DNA of 64,000 nucleotides from Natronomonas pharaonis DSM 2160 (GCF_000026045.1 NC_007426.1:2108001-2172000); one strand, 5' to 3'. Shown: positions 1-8,525, numbered from the stretch's first letter. The notes: generated by a model from the sequence alone, not told the origin. Numbers and translations: made by a program.

Positions 1-52
1 GATGGACGCCGGCGCGCGCGTCGGTATTTTTGAGGTACCGACCGACGGTCAC
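1..52 (-). CDS. 5' end of an unidentified gene leaving the window
   Basis: Reading leftwards from a GTG at 52-50 the frame stays open to the window edge and gives MTVGRYLKNTDARAGVH. An AT-rich box (TAATAAAC on the minus strand, about 74-81) lies some 25 bp upstream, the spacing of a leaderless haloarchaeal start. Only 17 residues are visible, so no product can be named. The gene would be divergent from tfb. Confidence 0.4.
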   Translation of the reverse strand, partial: MTVGRYLKNTDARAGVH

Positions 53-91
53 CTGTTTACCCAGTGAGGAAACGTTTATTACCCACCATCC

Positions 92-109
92 GTGTGAACA
101 CGTTCACAC
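92..109. promoter_or_regulatory. Palindrome in the divergent region upstream of tfb
   Basis: GTGTGAAC and GTTCACAC form 8-bp arms separated by 2 bp. It sits between the putative leftward start at 52 and the TATA-like box TTTAAGTA at 183-190 of tfb. A dyad of this size is typical of a dimeric regulator's operator. It is about 75 bp upstream of the tfb core promoter and roughly 12-18 bp behind the leftward box, so it is more likely to act on the leftward gene. Function is inferred only from position. Confidence 0.35.
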
Positions 110-182
110 ACGTGATGCGATATACCGGTTAGCGCCTGAGAGCGGCTAACACCCCGCTTTAGGGAGCCAGCTCGGCGAAAGG

Positions 183-190
183 TTTAAGTA
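183..190 (+). promoter_or_regulatory. Probable tfb core promoter (TATA-like box)
   Basis: TTTAAGTA is a good haloarchaeal TATA-like box. Transcription would start near 210-215 and leave a leader of about 75 nt before the ATG at 286, unlike the leaderless genes around it. Confidence 0.45.
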
Positions 191-285
191 GCTTTCGGAC
201 TAACATTGTATTAGGAGTTAGGCCCCTCCGAGTTCTTTGGTTTTCCTCCCTCGGAGCCGGCTGTAACCGACCCATCAATCCAACC

Positions 286-1269
286 ATGAGTGACACCGGA
301 ATCCGAACCTACACCGAGAAGAGCCGCACCGAAACGACCGAACAGACCGACGAGACGGAGCGCAACGAGGGCGTAGCGACGTGTCCGGAGTGTGACGCCC
401 GGCTGCAGGCGGATACCGAGCACGGCGAAACCGTCTGTAGCGACTGTGGCCTCGTCGTCGAGGAGGACGAAATCGACCGCGGTCCCGAATGGCGTGCCTT
501 CGACAGCGCCGAAAAGGACGAAAAATCGCGTGTCGGTGCCCCCACGACCAACATGATGCACGATAAGGGGCTCTCGACGAACATCGGCTGGCAGGACAAA
601 GACGCCTACGGCAACTCCCTGTCGAGCCGCCAACGCCAGAAAATGCAGCGACTCCGCACCTGGAACGAGCGGTTCCGCACCCGCGACTCCAAAGAACGCA
701 ACCTCAAACAGGCCCTCGGCGAAATCGAACGCATGGCCTCGGCGCTCGGCCTCCCCGAAAACGTCCGCGAAACCGCCTCGGTCATCTACCGCCGCGCGCT
801 CAGCGAGGACCTGCTCCCCGGACGCTCCATCGAAGGCGTCGCAACCGCCGCGCTCTATGCGGCGGCCCGGCAGGCCAACGTTCCGCGGAGCCTCGACGAA
901 GTCGAGCACGTCTCCCGCGTCGACCGGATGGAGCTGACCCGGACCTATCGGTACATCATCCGGGAGCTGAACCTCGAGGTCCAGCCCGCCGACCCCGAAA
1001 GCTACATCCCCCGGTTCGTCAGCGACCTCGACCGCTCGGACGAAGTCGAACGACGCGCCCGACAGCTCATCGACAACGCCCGGGAAGCGGGCGTCATTTC
1101 GGGCAAGTCGCCGGTCGGCCTCGCTGCGGCCGCCGTCTATGCCGCCTCGCTGCTCTGCAACGAGAAGGTCACCCAGACCGAGGTCAGCGAGGTCGCCGAG
1201 ATCTCCGAGGTCACCATCCGCAACCGGTACAAGGAGCTGCTCGAAGCCAGCGAAGTCGCCACCGCCTGA
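286..1269 (+). CDS. tfb: Transcription initiation factor TFB
   Basis: Archaeal TFIIB homologue of 327 aa. It bridges TBP on the TATA box and RNA polymerase. The N-terminus has a zinc ribbon with Cys33, Cys36, Cys51 and Cys54, followed by the B-finger/linker region (about 60-115) and two cyclin-like repeats of about 90 aa each (about 125-215 and 220-310). Length and domain order are normal for the family. The first 30 residues before the ribbon are a polar Thr/Glu-rich extension, common in halophiles. Haloarchaea usually carry several TFB paralogues and the sequence alone does not say which one this is. The ATG at 286 follows a leader of about 75 nt. Confidence 0.95.
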   Translation: MSDTGIRTYTEKSRTETTEQTDETERNEGVATCPECDARLQADTEHGETVCSDCGLVVEEDEIDRGPEWRAFDSAEKDEKSRVGAPTTNMMHDKGLSTNIGWQDKDAYGNSLSSRQRQKMQRLRTWNERFRTRDSKERNLKQALGEIERMASALGLPENVRETASVIYRRALSEDLLPGRSIEGVATAALYAAARQANVPRSLDEVEHVSRVDRMELTRTYRYIIRELNLEVQPADPESYIPRFVSDLDRSDEVERRARQLIDNAREAGVISGKSPVGLAAAAVYAASLLCNEKVTQTEVSEVAEISEVTIRNRYKELLEASEVATA

Positions 1270-1398
1270 GCGCCGCGCGAGCAGAGCGGTAGGCGTCCAT
1301 CGTCCCCGTACGGGTGGTCCGGGTCGGCGGCCGGTCACGGCGGCCACGCCGTCAGACAGCAACAAAGGTTTTCATAACGGGGCGTCGTTGTGCTGAGT

Positions 1399-1572
1399 AT
1401 GGAAACGTATGTCAGACTGCTGTGTCCCGAGTGCGGCAAGAACTGGCAGAAATCACCCAGCGACCTCCCGGAGCCGTCGACGACGTTCCACTGTCCCGGC
1501 TGTCATGCGAGCCGCCGGCTTTCGGAGTTCACCCGGACCGAACAGGATCTGAAGACGCTCAAGGAGCTGTAG
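1399..1572 (+). CDS. Small zinc-ribbon protein
   Basis: A 57-aa protein with two CxxC pairs (Cys9/Cys12 and Cys32/Cys35), which should bind one zinc. The rest is polar with a charged C-terminal helix. The ATG at 1399 is preferred over an upstream in-frame GTG at 1390 because it begins directly at the conserved-looking METYVRLLCPECG stretch. It lies between tfb and a CBS protein, same strand, with its own AT-rich box about 20-25 bp upstream. Similar mini-proteins are common in haloarchaea and have no known role. DNA/RNA or protein binding is a guess from the fold. Confidence 0.8.
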   Translation: METYVRLLCPECGKNWQKSPSDLPEPSTTFHCPGCHASRRLSEFTRTEQDLKTLKEL

Positions 1573-1623
1573 CACTCCGCGGGCGGGCGTAGGCTTATTG
1601 CGGTTCGGACGGTGGGTCGAACC

Positions 1624-2058
1624 ATGGCGGAACACGACACCAACGTCGAATCGCTGATGACCTCTCCGGTGGAGACAATCGCGCCGGATGCGTCGCTGGC
1701 CGACGCCGCGACGCGACTCACCGAACAGAGCATCGGTTCGCTCGTCGTCGGCGAGGGGCAGTTGCGCGGTATCATCACCGAATCCGACATCGTGACCGCA
1801 GTGAGCGAAGAGCTTGACCCCGAAACGCCGGTCACCGAGCTGATGTCCGACCCCGTCGTGACAATCCGGCGGACGGAGACGCTGCAGGCGGCCGCCGAGC
1901 GAATGGGGCACAACGGGGTCAAGAAGCTCCCGGTGGTCGAAGGCGGCTCCGCAATCGGTATCATTACCACGACGGACCTCGCGCTCCACCTGCCGAACTA
2001 TCAGGTCAACATGGCCCACCAAGCCGAACCGGACATCGTCGACGGCGAGTGGGAGTAA
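1624..2058 (+). CDS. Two-CBS-domain protein
   Basis: A 144-aa stand-alone CBS pair: CBS1 about residues 8-60 and CBS2 about 70-125, each with the usual 'D.ITTTD/ITESD' turn (GIITESDIV and GIITTTDLA). Such proteins sense adenosyl ligands (AMP, ATP, SAM) and regulate a partner. No effector domain is fused. The ATG at 1624 is chosen because a TATA-like box (CTTATT, about 1594-1599) lies about 25 bp upstream; the GTG at 1612 would be too close. It is convergent with the lipoprotein gene, whose stop is 7 bp away. The target protein cannot be inferred from the context. Confidence 0.85.
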   Translation: MAEHDTNVESLMTSPVETIAPDASLADAATRLTEQSIGSLVVGEGQLRGIITESDIVTAVSEELDPETPVTELMSDPVVTIRRTETLQAAAERMGHNGVKKLPVVEGGSAIGIITTTDLALHLPNYQVNMAHQAEPDIVDGEWE

Positions 2059-2064
2059 TCCGGG

Positions 2065-2997
2065 CTATCCGTCCCCGAGCCGGTCTCTGAGTTCCGATAT
2101 CCGGACCGGGTCGAGCACCACCCAGTAGTTTTCGCCGTCGTATTCGACGAGCCACTCGCCCTGCCTGTTCGTTTCGTATATCGGGTCGTGTGCAAGCAGC
2201 CGTTCGCCGAGGGCAACGTAGGCCTCGTTGTCCAGCCCGACGACAGTACGGCCGTCATCGAGTGCATCTTCAACGAGCGCCCGCTCGTCGTCGGAGAGTC
2301 CCTCGAACACGACCGTTGCATCGGCTGCGAGCCGGTCGCCGAACGCGGCTGGGTCGTCGCTCCGGACGGTGGCGCTGTACTCGAAGTCGGTCAGCGTCAC
2401 GGTCTCGGCCTGCGGCGCGATATTGAAGGCGGTCGTTCCGACGATGACATCGTATTCGGGGTCGGGAACGAGCACTGACGCTGAAAGCGCCGCCTCGTCG
2501 TACCAATAGTAGTCGAAGGCCATCTCGAAATCCTCGTCGAACGCCGCATCGCCGAGTTCTACCTCGTGGCGTTTGAGGTCGGCGAGAGCGATACGGTCGA
2601 TAGACGGAAGTTCTTCGTACTCGATTCGGTCCCGTCCGTTTGTCGACGGCGACACGACGGCGAGATAGCGGTCGACGGGGTCGGTGGGTCCCTCGGTCAC
2701 CGAGACATCGTAGACGGTCGCTCCGTAGAGCACCGGTCGGTCGGCTGAAAGCGGCGGCCGCTCGTCGGTGATAACGGCAGCGGTGTCCGCGAGCGCGGCA
2801 TCGAGGACGGCCGCCTCGCGTCGGTGCCGCTCGGGGTCGATGCTACGTGTTGCCGCCTCGGCGACCGCGGTGCCGTCGGGGGCAGGGTGCATTTCGAGTG
2901 CGCCGCCGGGAGTGGGGCTTGGACAGCCCGCGAGGGCGCTGCCCAGAGCGGCGGCACCGCCCACGAGAAGGCGTCGTCTGGAAATGGAGGGCATCAT
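2065..2997 (-). CDS. Tat-exported lipoprotein of unknown function
   Basis: A 310-aa protein starting MMPSISRRRLLVGG: a twin-arginine signal followed by a hydrophobic stretch and the lipobox LAGC, so it should be exported folded and lipid-anchored on the outer face. The mature part is acidic, with no domain I recognise. The start is one of two adjacent ATGs (2997 or 2994); a TATATTT box lies about 22 bp upstream, fitting leaderless transcription. The open frame continues upstream, but that part has no start signals and is antisense to panB. Convergent with the CBS gene. Confidence 0.8.
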   Translation of the reverse strand: MMPSISRRRLLVGGAAALGSALAGCPSPTPGGALEMHPAPDGTAVAEAATRSIDPERHRREAAVLDAALADTAAVITDERPPLSADRPVLYGATVYDVSVTEGPTDPVDRYLAVVSPSTNGRDRIEYEELPSIDRIALADLKRHEVELGDAAFDEDFEMAFDYYWYDEAALSASVLVPDPEYDVIVGTTAFNIAPQAETVTLTDFEYSATVRSDDPAAFGDRLAADATVVFEGLSDDERALVEDALDDGRTVVGLDNEAYVALGERLLAHDPIYETNRQGEWLVEYDGENYWVVLDPVRISELRDRLGDG

Positions 2998-3031
2998 CCG
3001 AAACTCCAGCGGTTGGGAAATATATGTTCCG

Positions 3032-3838
3032 TCAGTAGATATCCTCAATGTCGTCCTCGTAGTGGCTGTGCTCGTCGCCGGGGAACGAACCGGAATCGAC
3101 GGCGTCGGTGTAGGCTTCGATAGCCTCGCGCATCTCGCCGCGAACGTCGCCAAAGCGCTTCGAGAACGGAGCCGTCCCTTCAGCGAGGCCGACAACCTCG
3201 TCGACGACGAGTACCTGCCCGTCGCAGTCGGGACCGGCCCCGATGCCAATGGTCGGAATCGAGAGCGCGTCGGTCACCGACGCCGCGAGGTTCGCCGGCA
3301 CGTGTTCCAACACGAGCGAGAAGGCCCCGGCGGCCTCGTGTTCGCGGGCGAGTTCGAGGATACGGTTCGCCGACTCCTCGTCGGTCCCCTGCCGGTACAG
3401 CCCCGTCTCGTTTTCCCGCTGGGGGGTCAGCCCGAGGTGGGCCTGTACCGGGATTCCGAGGTCGGAAAGCGTCTTCGTCAGCGACACGGTGTGGGGACCA
3501 CACTCCAGTTTGACCGCGTCGGCGTCGGCCTCCTTTAGCATCCGGCCGCAATTGTCGACAGCATCGGCCTCGTCGGCTCCAAAGGAGAGAAACGGCATAT
3601 CGGCGACGACAAGCGCGTCGTCGGTCGCACGCGCGACGGCGGCGGTGTGGCTCGCCATCTCGTCGACGGTTACGGGCAGCGTCGAGTCGTAGCCGAGCCG
3701 CGTGTTGCCAACCGAGTCGCCGACGAGGAGCACATCGACGCCAGCCGCCTCGGCTATCTCGGCGGTCGGCGCGTCGTAGGCAGTAAGCATCGTAATCGGC
3801 TCGTCGCCGGCCTTCGCGCGAATATCCTTCGCTCGCAT
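3032..3838 (-). CDS. panB: Ketopantoate hydroxymethyltransferase
   Basis: A 268-aa enzyme that transfers a hydroxymethyl group from methylene-tetrahydrofolate to 2-oxoisovalerate to make ketopantoate, the first step of pantothenate and CoA synthesis. It begins MRAKDIRAKAGDEPITMLTAYDAPTA and has the metal/substrate motif GDSVGNTRLGYDST near residue 40 and the catalytic Glu region LVLEHVPANL near residue 180. Length fits PanB. It ends 34 bp before the lipoprotein start and may be transcribed from its own promoter. No other pan gene is in the window. Confidence 0.95.
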   Translation of the reverse strand: MRAKDIRAKAGDEPITMLTAYDAPTAEIAEAAGVDVLLVGDSVGNTRLGYDSTLPVTVDEMASHTAAVARATDDALVVADMPFLSFGADEADAVDNCGRMLKEADADAVKLECGPHTVSLTKTLSDLGIPVQAHLGLTPQRENETGLYRQGTDEESANRILELAREHEAAGAFSLVLEHVPANLAASVTDALSIPTIGIGAGPDCDGQVLVVDEVVGLAEGTAPFSKRFGDVRGEMREAIEAYTDAVDSGSFPGDEHSHYEDDIEDIY

Positions 3839-3944
3839 GTCACGGTCTGTGGGTCCAGAGCGGATGAAGCTACCGCTCGCCGGCAGGTACTGCAGTTCGT
3901 CGGGAACCGTAACTGCTTACCCGGAGACAGACGGAGTTTCGGTA

Positions 3945-4223
3945 ATGCCGACTCGCGTCGAGACGACCGACCCCGATGGCGTCGACTACGGGTGGGTGAT
4001 GCAGACGACGTTCGTGTTGACGATTATCGTCGGCGCACCGGTCGTCGCGGCGCTGTCGCTGCTTGTCGAGCTACCAACATGGGGCCAGCGGGCCAACTTC
4101 GCCATCCGGGTCGGAGCCGTCGTGTGGCTCTGTCTCGGAATTGGCGTATTCTTCTATGCGCGGCGGGATGCTGGAGCCGGACAGGCAGACAGCGACGGTG
4201 AAAGCGGCGACGAAACGAGATAG
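3945..4223 (+). CDS. Small two-helix membrane protein
   Basis: A 92-aa protein with a polar N-terminus, two predicted membrane helices (about 16-38 and 50-70) and an acidic tail. The ATG at 3945 is chosen because a TATA-like box (TGCTTACC, about 3914-3921) lies about 25 bp upstream; the longer reading from 3837 would overlap the panB start. It is divergent from panB. The family is widespread in haloarchaea but has no assigned function. Confidence 0.65.
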   Translation: MPTRVETTDPDGVDYGWVMQTTFVLTIIVGAPVVAALSLLVELPTWGQRANFAIRVGAVVWLCLGIGVFFYARRDAGAGQADSDGESGDETR

Positions 4224-4370
4224 CCGCTCTGTTCGTCGAACGCACCAAACGCCACTTATCCACATCGGCCGGAGAAGAGACCGTAGCGCCACACACTCCC
4301 GGCTGCCCCGCTCACGTCCGGTGTGGGTCCGGAGCGAGCGGCGGGCGACAGGGATGCGGCGACAAAAGAG

Positions 4371-4709
4371 ATGAACGGTCTCAAATCCCACCTCGGAAGC
4401 TGGCTCGGCCCGGAGCTCGCACCGATACTTCTCTGTGCGATTGCGCTGGCGATTCTCGGGACGATGCTGCTTTTTGCGCTCGGAGTGGCGGCCTATCTTC
4501 GGACCCGGAGCGATAGATATCTCCTGTTGGCTGCCGCAACCGGAGCGCTTGTCGCCCGGTCGCTGCTCGGGCTCGGGACCGTCTTCGATATCGTACCGAT
4601 GTTTGTCCACCACCTCGTCGCTCACAGTCTCGATTTTCTCGTCGCGCTTACCATCCTCGTTGCGGCATACCTGCACCGCGGCAGCGACAATTACAGCACG
4701 AACACGTAG
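4371..4709 (+). CDS. Small membrane protein, probably three helices
   Basis: A 112-aa hydrophobic protein with helices at about 14-36, 44-66 and 78-98, and the short motif RSLLGLGTVF..VPMFVHHLVAH. The ATG at 4371 is the first start followed by typical sequence; a GTG at 4323 would add an Arg/Asp-rich tail. Membrane proteins of this pattern occur in haloarchaea next to small transcription regulators, but none is beside it here. Its end overlaps the convergent 52-aa gene by 19 bp. Function unknown. Confidence 0.6.
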   Translation: MNGLKSHLGSWLGPELAPILLCAIALAILGTMLLFALGVAAYLRTRSDRYLLLAAATGALVARSLLGLGTVFDIVPMFVHHLVAHSLDFLVALTILVAAYLHRGSDNYSTNT

Positions 4710-4849
4710 AGAATCCCCGCGGCAGCGAGCAACAGCACGGTGTAGACGAGCAGGCTGACAAGCAGCGAGACTATCTTGAACGGCAGCATGAGCAGCTTGA
4801 ACGGAAGCTTCAACAGCGTCACGAGGAGTCCAAGCAGGGTGCGGAGCAT
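4691..4849 (-). CDS. 52-aa membrane peptide with a repeated LPFK motif
   Basis: Begins MLRTLLGLLVTLLKLPFKLL and contains LPFKLL twice over (LPFKLLM then LPFKIVS), followed by an uninterrupted hydrophobic C-terminal half. It looks like an amphipathic surface helix plus one or two transmembrane helices. The start at 4849 has a TAATTTAAG box about 25 bp upstream on the minus strand, so the gene looks real despite its size. It overlaps the 3' end of the previous gene tail to tail. Function unknown. Confidence 0.6.
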   Translation of the reverse strand: MLRTLLGLLVTLLKLPFKLLMLPFKIVSLLVSLLVYTVLLLAAAGILYVFVL

Positions 4850-4947
4850 AGAACGACCGTAGCCGGCGGGGGAACTTAAATTACGCCACACGGACGGTCG
4901 GTTCCGCAGCCCCGTATTATAAACGGCGGCGACGCCTCAGTGTTGGT

Positions 4948-5943
4948 ATGTTCCGTGAGGCGATGGGGTATCCGACCCGGCAACCAAACGGCGGCCGGGT
5001 CGTCTTCGCCGGCGGCGCGCTGCTGGCAGTCGTCTTCGTCGCCGTTGCGATGACGCAGTTTGGGTGGCCATACGGGCTCGTGGCGGTCATCGGACTGCTG
5101 CCGTGGCTGCTGGTCCGCGGCTACTACGTCCGTGTCATCCGGACGACAATCGGTCGGGACGCTCCCTTGCCCCCCTCGTTTTCGAACTGGCGAGCGCTGC
5201 TTGCTGACGGCGCGACGGCAGTCGGCATCTCCGTTGCCTACATGTTGCCCGCAGCGATTATTTTGGCCCCGCTTGCGGCCGTCCAACTGCTCGGCAACGA
5301 CCTTTCGGCACCCATCTCCGCGCTGCCGACGCCGGTCGTCGACGGTGTCCTCTCGGGAGTCGGCTTCCTCGCCGTCTTTGCGCTGATGTACCTGCTGGGG
5401 GCGCTCTACGTTCTCCCCGTCGCTGTCGCCCGGTTTGCGTACACCGACCGGGTTTCAGCCGCGTTCGATATCCGAGCAGTCGTTGCCGGGGCGCTGACCG
5501 AGGATTACGCCACGGCTTGGTTCGTCTCGGTCGCGCTACAGTTCTTCGTGCTACCCGTCGCCTACCTACTACGGATTATTCTCGTTGGGTTCCTCCTCCA
5601 GTTCGTGGTCGCGGTTGCGGTCCGGTACTGCTACGGCCAGGGCGTCGGCGATGCGATGGGCTGGGACCCCGTCGACCCCGACGGCGGACCGGTCCCATGG
5701 AACGAGCTAACGCCGGCAGTAACGCGGGTCGCGGAGGCTGGTGCCAAGCGGGCGACCACACGGAGAAACACCACGCGCGCCGGTCGTTGGCCGGACACCG
5801 AGCCGGCGGTTGCCCGCATCAAGGCCCCAGCATCCGATGGAGGCGGCGAAGACAACGGCAACGGGGACACCAACGGGGGACAGGAGGCCGAAGGCGACTG
5901 GGTTCCGGCCTCGTCCGTGACGATACGGCGGAACGACGGGTAG
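4948..5943 (+). CDS. DUF4013-type integral membrane protein
   Basis: A 331-aa protein with about six hydrophobic segments in the first 225 residues, including a pair separated by an aromatic/Arg loop ([13 protein letters not shown]) that is typical of the DUF4013 family. The last 90 residues are polar, Arg/Thr-rich and then acidic, probably a cytoplasmic tail. A TATTATAAA box at about 4913-4921 supports the ATG at 4948. Function of the family is unknown. It is followed by pelA on the same strand, 53 bp later. Confidence 0.75.
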   Translation: MFREAMGYPTRQPNGGRVVFAGGALLAVVFVAVAMTQFGWPYGLVAVIGLLPWLLVRGYYVRVIRTTIGRDAPLPPSFSNWRALLADGATAVGISVAYMLPAAIILAPLAAVQLLGNDLSAPISALPTPVVDGVLSGVGFLAVFALMYLLGALYVLPVAVARFAYTDRVSAAFDIRAVVAGALTEDYATAWFVSVALQFFVLPVAYLLRIILVGFLLQFVVAVAVRYCYGQGVGDAMGWDPVDPDGGPVPWNELTPAVTRVAEAGAKRATTRRNTTRAGRWPDTEPAVARIKAPASDGGGEDNGNGDTNGGQEAEGDWVPASSVTIRRNDG

Positions 5944-5996
5944 CGCCCCGGGCCGAGAATGGGAGAGCACTTACCGATGCCGGCCGCAGGGTCGGT

Positions 5997-7064
5997 ATGC
6001 GCATTGTCGACCGCGAGTCCGCCGAGGGCCGTCGGGAGCGAATCACGCTCGTTCCCGAGACCCTCGACGACCTCTGGCATCTCACCTACGTACTCGAACC
6101 CGGAGACCTCGTCGCAGGGGATACGACCAGACGGATTCAGCGCGACGACGACAAGATGCGGGACACCGGCGGCGAACGCGAGCCGATGTGGATACGGATA
6201 GACGTCAACAACGTCGAGTTCGCCAAGTTCGCAAACCGGCTCCGGGTCGGCGGCGACATCGTCGACTGCTCGCGTGAGGACCAACTCGGGTTTCACCACA
6301 CGTTCAACGTCGAGGAACACGACGAGCTCACAGTCGAGAAGGTCTGGCAGGTCGACCAGCTCGAACGGCTCGAAGAAGCCGTCGAGGCGGCCGAACAGCC
6401 TGACGTCGCCATCGCGACTGTTGAAGAGGGACAGGCCCACATCCACACCGTCGCCCAGTACGGCGTCGAGGAACGCGCCTCGATAACCGGCACGACCGGT
6501 AAAGGCGAGTACGCCCGCAGCCGTGACGAGCTGTTCGAGGAGTTGGCGGCAATTTTGCGGCGGTTGGACGCCGAGGCTATCATCCTGGCCGGCCCCGGAT
6601 TCACGAAGCAGGACGCACTGGAACACATCGAGGACAACGCACCGGAGGCCGCCGAGAAGATACAGGTCGTCGACACCGCCAGCGTCGGCGACCGCGGCGT
6701 CCACGAGGTGCTCAAACGGGGGGCCGTCGACCGCATCCAGACGGAGACGCGCGTCTCGAAGGAAGCAGAGTTGATAGACGAGTTGATGGAGCGAATCGGC
6801 GAAGGCGAAAAGGCCGCCTACGGCGTCGACGAGGTCGCCGAGGCGGCGGAGTTCGGAGCCATCGAGACACTGTTGATTCTCGACGAGCGGCTCCGCGAGG
6901 AGCGGGCCGGCGAGGGCGACTGGGCGGTCGACGTCAACGACATCATCGAGAACGTCGAACAGCAGGGTGGCGAGGTCGTCGTCTTCTCACACGAGTTCGA
7001 CCCCGGCCAGCAGCTGGCGAACCTCGGCGGTATCGCGGCGCTGCTCCGCTATCGGCTCAGCTAA
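5997..7064 (+). CDS. pelA: mRNA surveillance protein Pelota (Dom34)
   Basis: A 355-aa eRF1-like protein that recognises stalled ribosomes with an empty A site and, with aEF1A/ABCE1 partners, splits them. It starts [21 protein letters not shown], a typical Pelota N-terminal Sm-like domain (1-130), followed by the central (about 135-255) and C-terminal (about 260-355) eRF1-like domains. There is no GGQ motif, as expected for Pelota rather than aRF1. The ATG at 5997 is selected by homology; the longer open frame upstream is antisense-like sequence over the preceding gene. Confidence 0.95.
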   Translation: MRIVDRESAEGRRERITLVPETLDDLWHLTYVLEPGDLVAGDTTRRIQRDDDKMRDTGGEREPMWIRIDVNNVEFAKFANRLRVGGDIVDCSREDQLGFHHTFNVEEHDELTVEKVWQVDQLERLEEAVEAAEQPDVAIATVEEGQAHIHTVAQYGVEERASITGTTGKGEYARSRDELFEELAAILRRLDAEAIILAGPGFTKQDALEHIEDNAPEAAEKIQVVDTASVGDRGVHEVLKRGAVDRIQTETRVSKEAELIDELMERIGEGEKAAYGVDEVAEAAEFGAIETLLILDERLREERAGEGDWAVDVNDIIENVEQQGGEVVVFSHEFDPGQQLANLGGIAALLRYRLS

Positions 7065-7070
7065 CGACGG

Positions 7071-7829
7071 CTAGACGCCCGAGATAGAGACCGTCAACCC
7101 GTCGTTGGCAATTCTGACATCGCCGTCGAAGCAGTCTTCGACAGCCGCGACCATCTCCTCGTGGTGGCCGTCGGTGTGGGGATACAAATGCGTCAGATAG
7201 ACCCGCCCGATATCATAGCCGGAAAGTGTCTCCCCGAGCCGGGACGGCGTTGGATGGTTGTCGACATCGACGCCGTCGGGAAACGAACAGTCGTGGGCCA
7301 GCACCGCAGAGCCTTCCGCCAGCGCTGCAATCTCGTCTATCGGTTCGGTGTCGCCGGAGAACGTGAAGATTGCGTCGTCCGTTTCGAACCGGTAGGCGAG
7401 TCCGTCCATGGAGTGGTCCGTTTCGACGGCCGTGACATCGTAGCCGGCGACAGTCGCCGACCCCGCCGACAGCTCTCGAACGGTGATAGCAACCCGGCCC
7501 TGCAGGTACTCGTGAACCGACAGCAGGTCTTCGATAAGTGCCGCCGTCCCTGCAGGACCGACGAGTTCGAGGTCGGTCTCGCCGGCCAGCCAGCGGGCCT
7601 TCAACAGCGGCAACAGGTCGGCCACGTGGTCGAGATGATGGTGTGTGAGCAGGACTGTTCCGGGGGCCTCGTATCCACCGTCGGTCCGTGCAAGGCCGTG
7701 CAGGACGCCGCTGCCGCAGTCGACGAGCAACGGGCTGGCAGTGCCGCCGCTGTCTTCGAGCAGCAGCCCCGTCTGGAACCGGTCGCCGGATGGCATCGCC
7801 GCGCCGGTACCGAGGAAGGTCACGCGCAT
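7071..7829 (-). CDS. Metallo-beta-lactamase-fold hydrolase, RNase Z-like
   Basis: A 252-aa protein starting MRVTFLGTGAAMPSGDR with the zinc motif HxHxDH at His63-His65-Asp67-His68, plus DH near ETDHSMD, a bridging Asp in FSGDTEP and a late His in LTHLYPHT. This is the ElaC/RNase Z arrangement, but the protein is shorter than typical archaeal RNase Z (about 300 aa) and I see no clear exosite arm, so it could be a related phosphodiesterase. It sits beside a tRNA gene and its 3' fragment, which may be coincidence. The start at 7829 is chosen from the conserved N-terminus; upstream in-frame sequence runs through the tRNA fragment. Confidence 0.8.
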   Translation of the reverse strand: MRVTFLGTGAAMPSGDRFQTGLLLEDSGGTASPLLVDCGSGVLHGLARTDGGYEAPGTVLLTHHHLDHVADLLPLLKARWLAGETDLELVGPAGTAALIEDLLSVHEYLQGRVAITVRELSAGSATVAGYDVTAVETDHSMDGLAYRFETDDAIFTFSGDTEPIDEIAALAEGSAVLAHDCSFPDGVDVDNHPTPSRLGETLSGYDIGRVYLTHLYPHTDGHHEEMVAAVEDCFDGDVRIANDGLTVSISGV

Positions 7830-7894
7830 GGGTGGCAGTCGGTGCCTGCGGGCAAGTACGCTGTGGTCGGCGTCGCTAAGAAGAAATGCGGCGA

Positions 7895-7915
7895 GCGTGA
7901 CGGGATTCGAACCCG
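7895..7915 (-). repeat. tRNA-Arg 3'-end fragment (possible attachment-site relic)
   Basis: A 21-bp exact copy of positions 8001-8021, which are the T-arm and 3' acceptor strand of the tRNA-Arg gene. It lies 106 bp downstream of the tRNA copy in the same orientation. No 5' half of a tRNA can be folded around it, so it is not a functional tRNA. Partial 3' copies next to tRNA genes are what tyrosine-recombinase integration leaves behind (attR); here almost nothing remains between the two copies. Confidence 0.7.
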
Positions 7916-7998
7916 ATGGCGAGGCATCGCTTCGCTCGCCTCGCGTGGCTCGAATCGACAGTCCCGCCGAATCACGCACGGCGATTCGTGAACACGAC

Positions 7999-8071
7999 GG
8001 GCGTGACGGGATTCGAACCCGCGCTCTAGAGGTTAGGAACCTCTCGCCGTCGTCCGCTTGGCCACACGCCC
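7999..8071 (-). tRNA. tRNA-Arg(CCT)
   Basis: A 73-nt cloverleaf on the minus strand. The 7-bp acceptor stem is GGGCGTG/CACGCCC, the D stem GCC/GGC, the anticodon stem AGAGG/CCTCT around the loop TTCCTAA (anticodon CCT, reading AGG), and the T stem GCGGG/CCCGT with loop TTCGAAT. No intron and no encoded CCA. It is followed downstream by a duplicated fragment of its own 3' end. Confidence 0.95.
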
Positions 8072-8087
8072 AGAAAGGATGCGACGG

Positions 8088-8525
8088 TCAGTTCGTCTTC
8101 GATTCGGCGTCAGCGATGTCGACCGGTTCATCGGCGTCGTCCTCGGCCGACTCCGCCGTGTCATCGGTGTCGCTGTCGTCGGCTTCGGCGTCAGTACTCT
8201 CCGTGTCATCCGATTTGGACATCTCGTCGGCGGCGGTATCGGCCGCGGTCGAGCCGCCGGCGGACCCCGATTCAGCGCGCTTTGTCTGCTCGACAGCCCG
8301 GTCGACGGCCGTCTGTGGCGATGACGAGGAGCTACCGCCTTTTACCTCTTCGAGTTCCTCTTCGATTTCCTCGCGGCCCTTCTGGAACTCGCCCATCGCC
8401 TCGCCGGTCGAGCGGGCGAGCTTCGGGACCTTGTCCGCCCCGAAAAGTAGGACTGCGATGAGCACCACGACGAGCAGCTCCATGCCGCCCGGGATGCCGA
8501 ACTGCAGCGGAAGCAGGTCTATCAT
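8088..8525 (-). CDS. tatA: Sec-independent translocase subunit TatA
   Basis: A 145-aa TatA/E-type protein. It has one N-terminal membrane helix (about 14-30), the hallmark FG at LLFGADKVP, an amphipathic helix (about 32-55) and a long, very acidic, disordered tail (about 65-145). TatA forms the pore that exports folded proteins with twin-arginine signals. Halophilic archaea send most exported proteins this way, and at least three Tat lipoproteins are in this window. A second tatA lies immediately upstream in the same orientation, 65 bp away. Confidence 0.9.
   Translation of the reverse strand: MIDLLPLQFGIPGGMELLVVVLIAVLLFGADKVPKLARSTGEAMGEFQKGREEIEEELEEVKGGSSSSSPQTAVDRAVEQTKRAESGSAGGSTAADTAADEMSKSDDTESTDAEADDSDTDDTAESAEDDADEPVDIADAESKTN

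Noticed and set aside
211-1365. Long minus-strand open frame over the tfb gene
   Set aside because: It is the shadow of a high-G+C gene: the reverse frame lacks stops because of codon bias, and its translation is a low-complexity Gly/Asp/Val sequence.
5517-5996. N-terminal extension of Pelota
   Set aside because: The added residues are antisense-like Arg/Gly sequence over the preceding membrane-protein gene; the family starts at the ATG 5997.
7892-7960. Second tRNA gene next to tRNA-Arg
   Set aside because: Only the T-arm and 3' acceptor part match; no D-arm, anticodon arm or matching 5' strand can be built.
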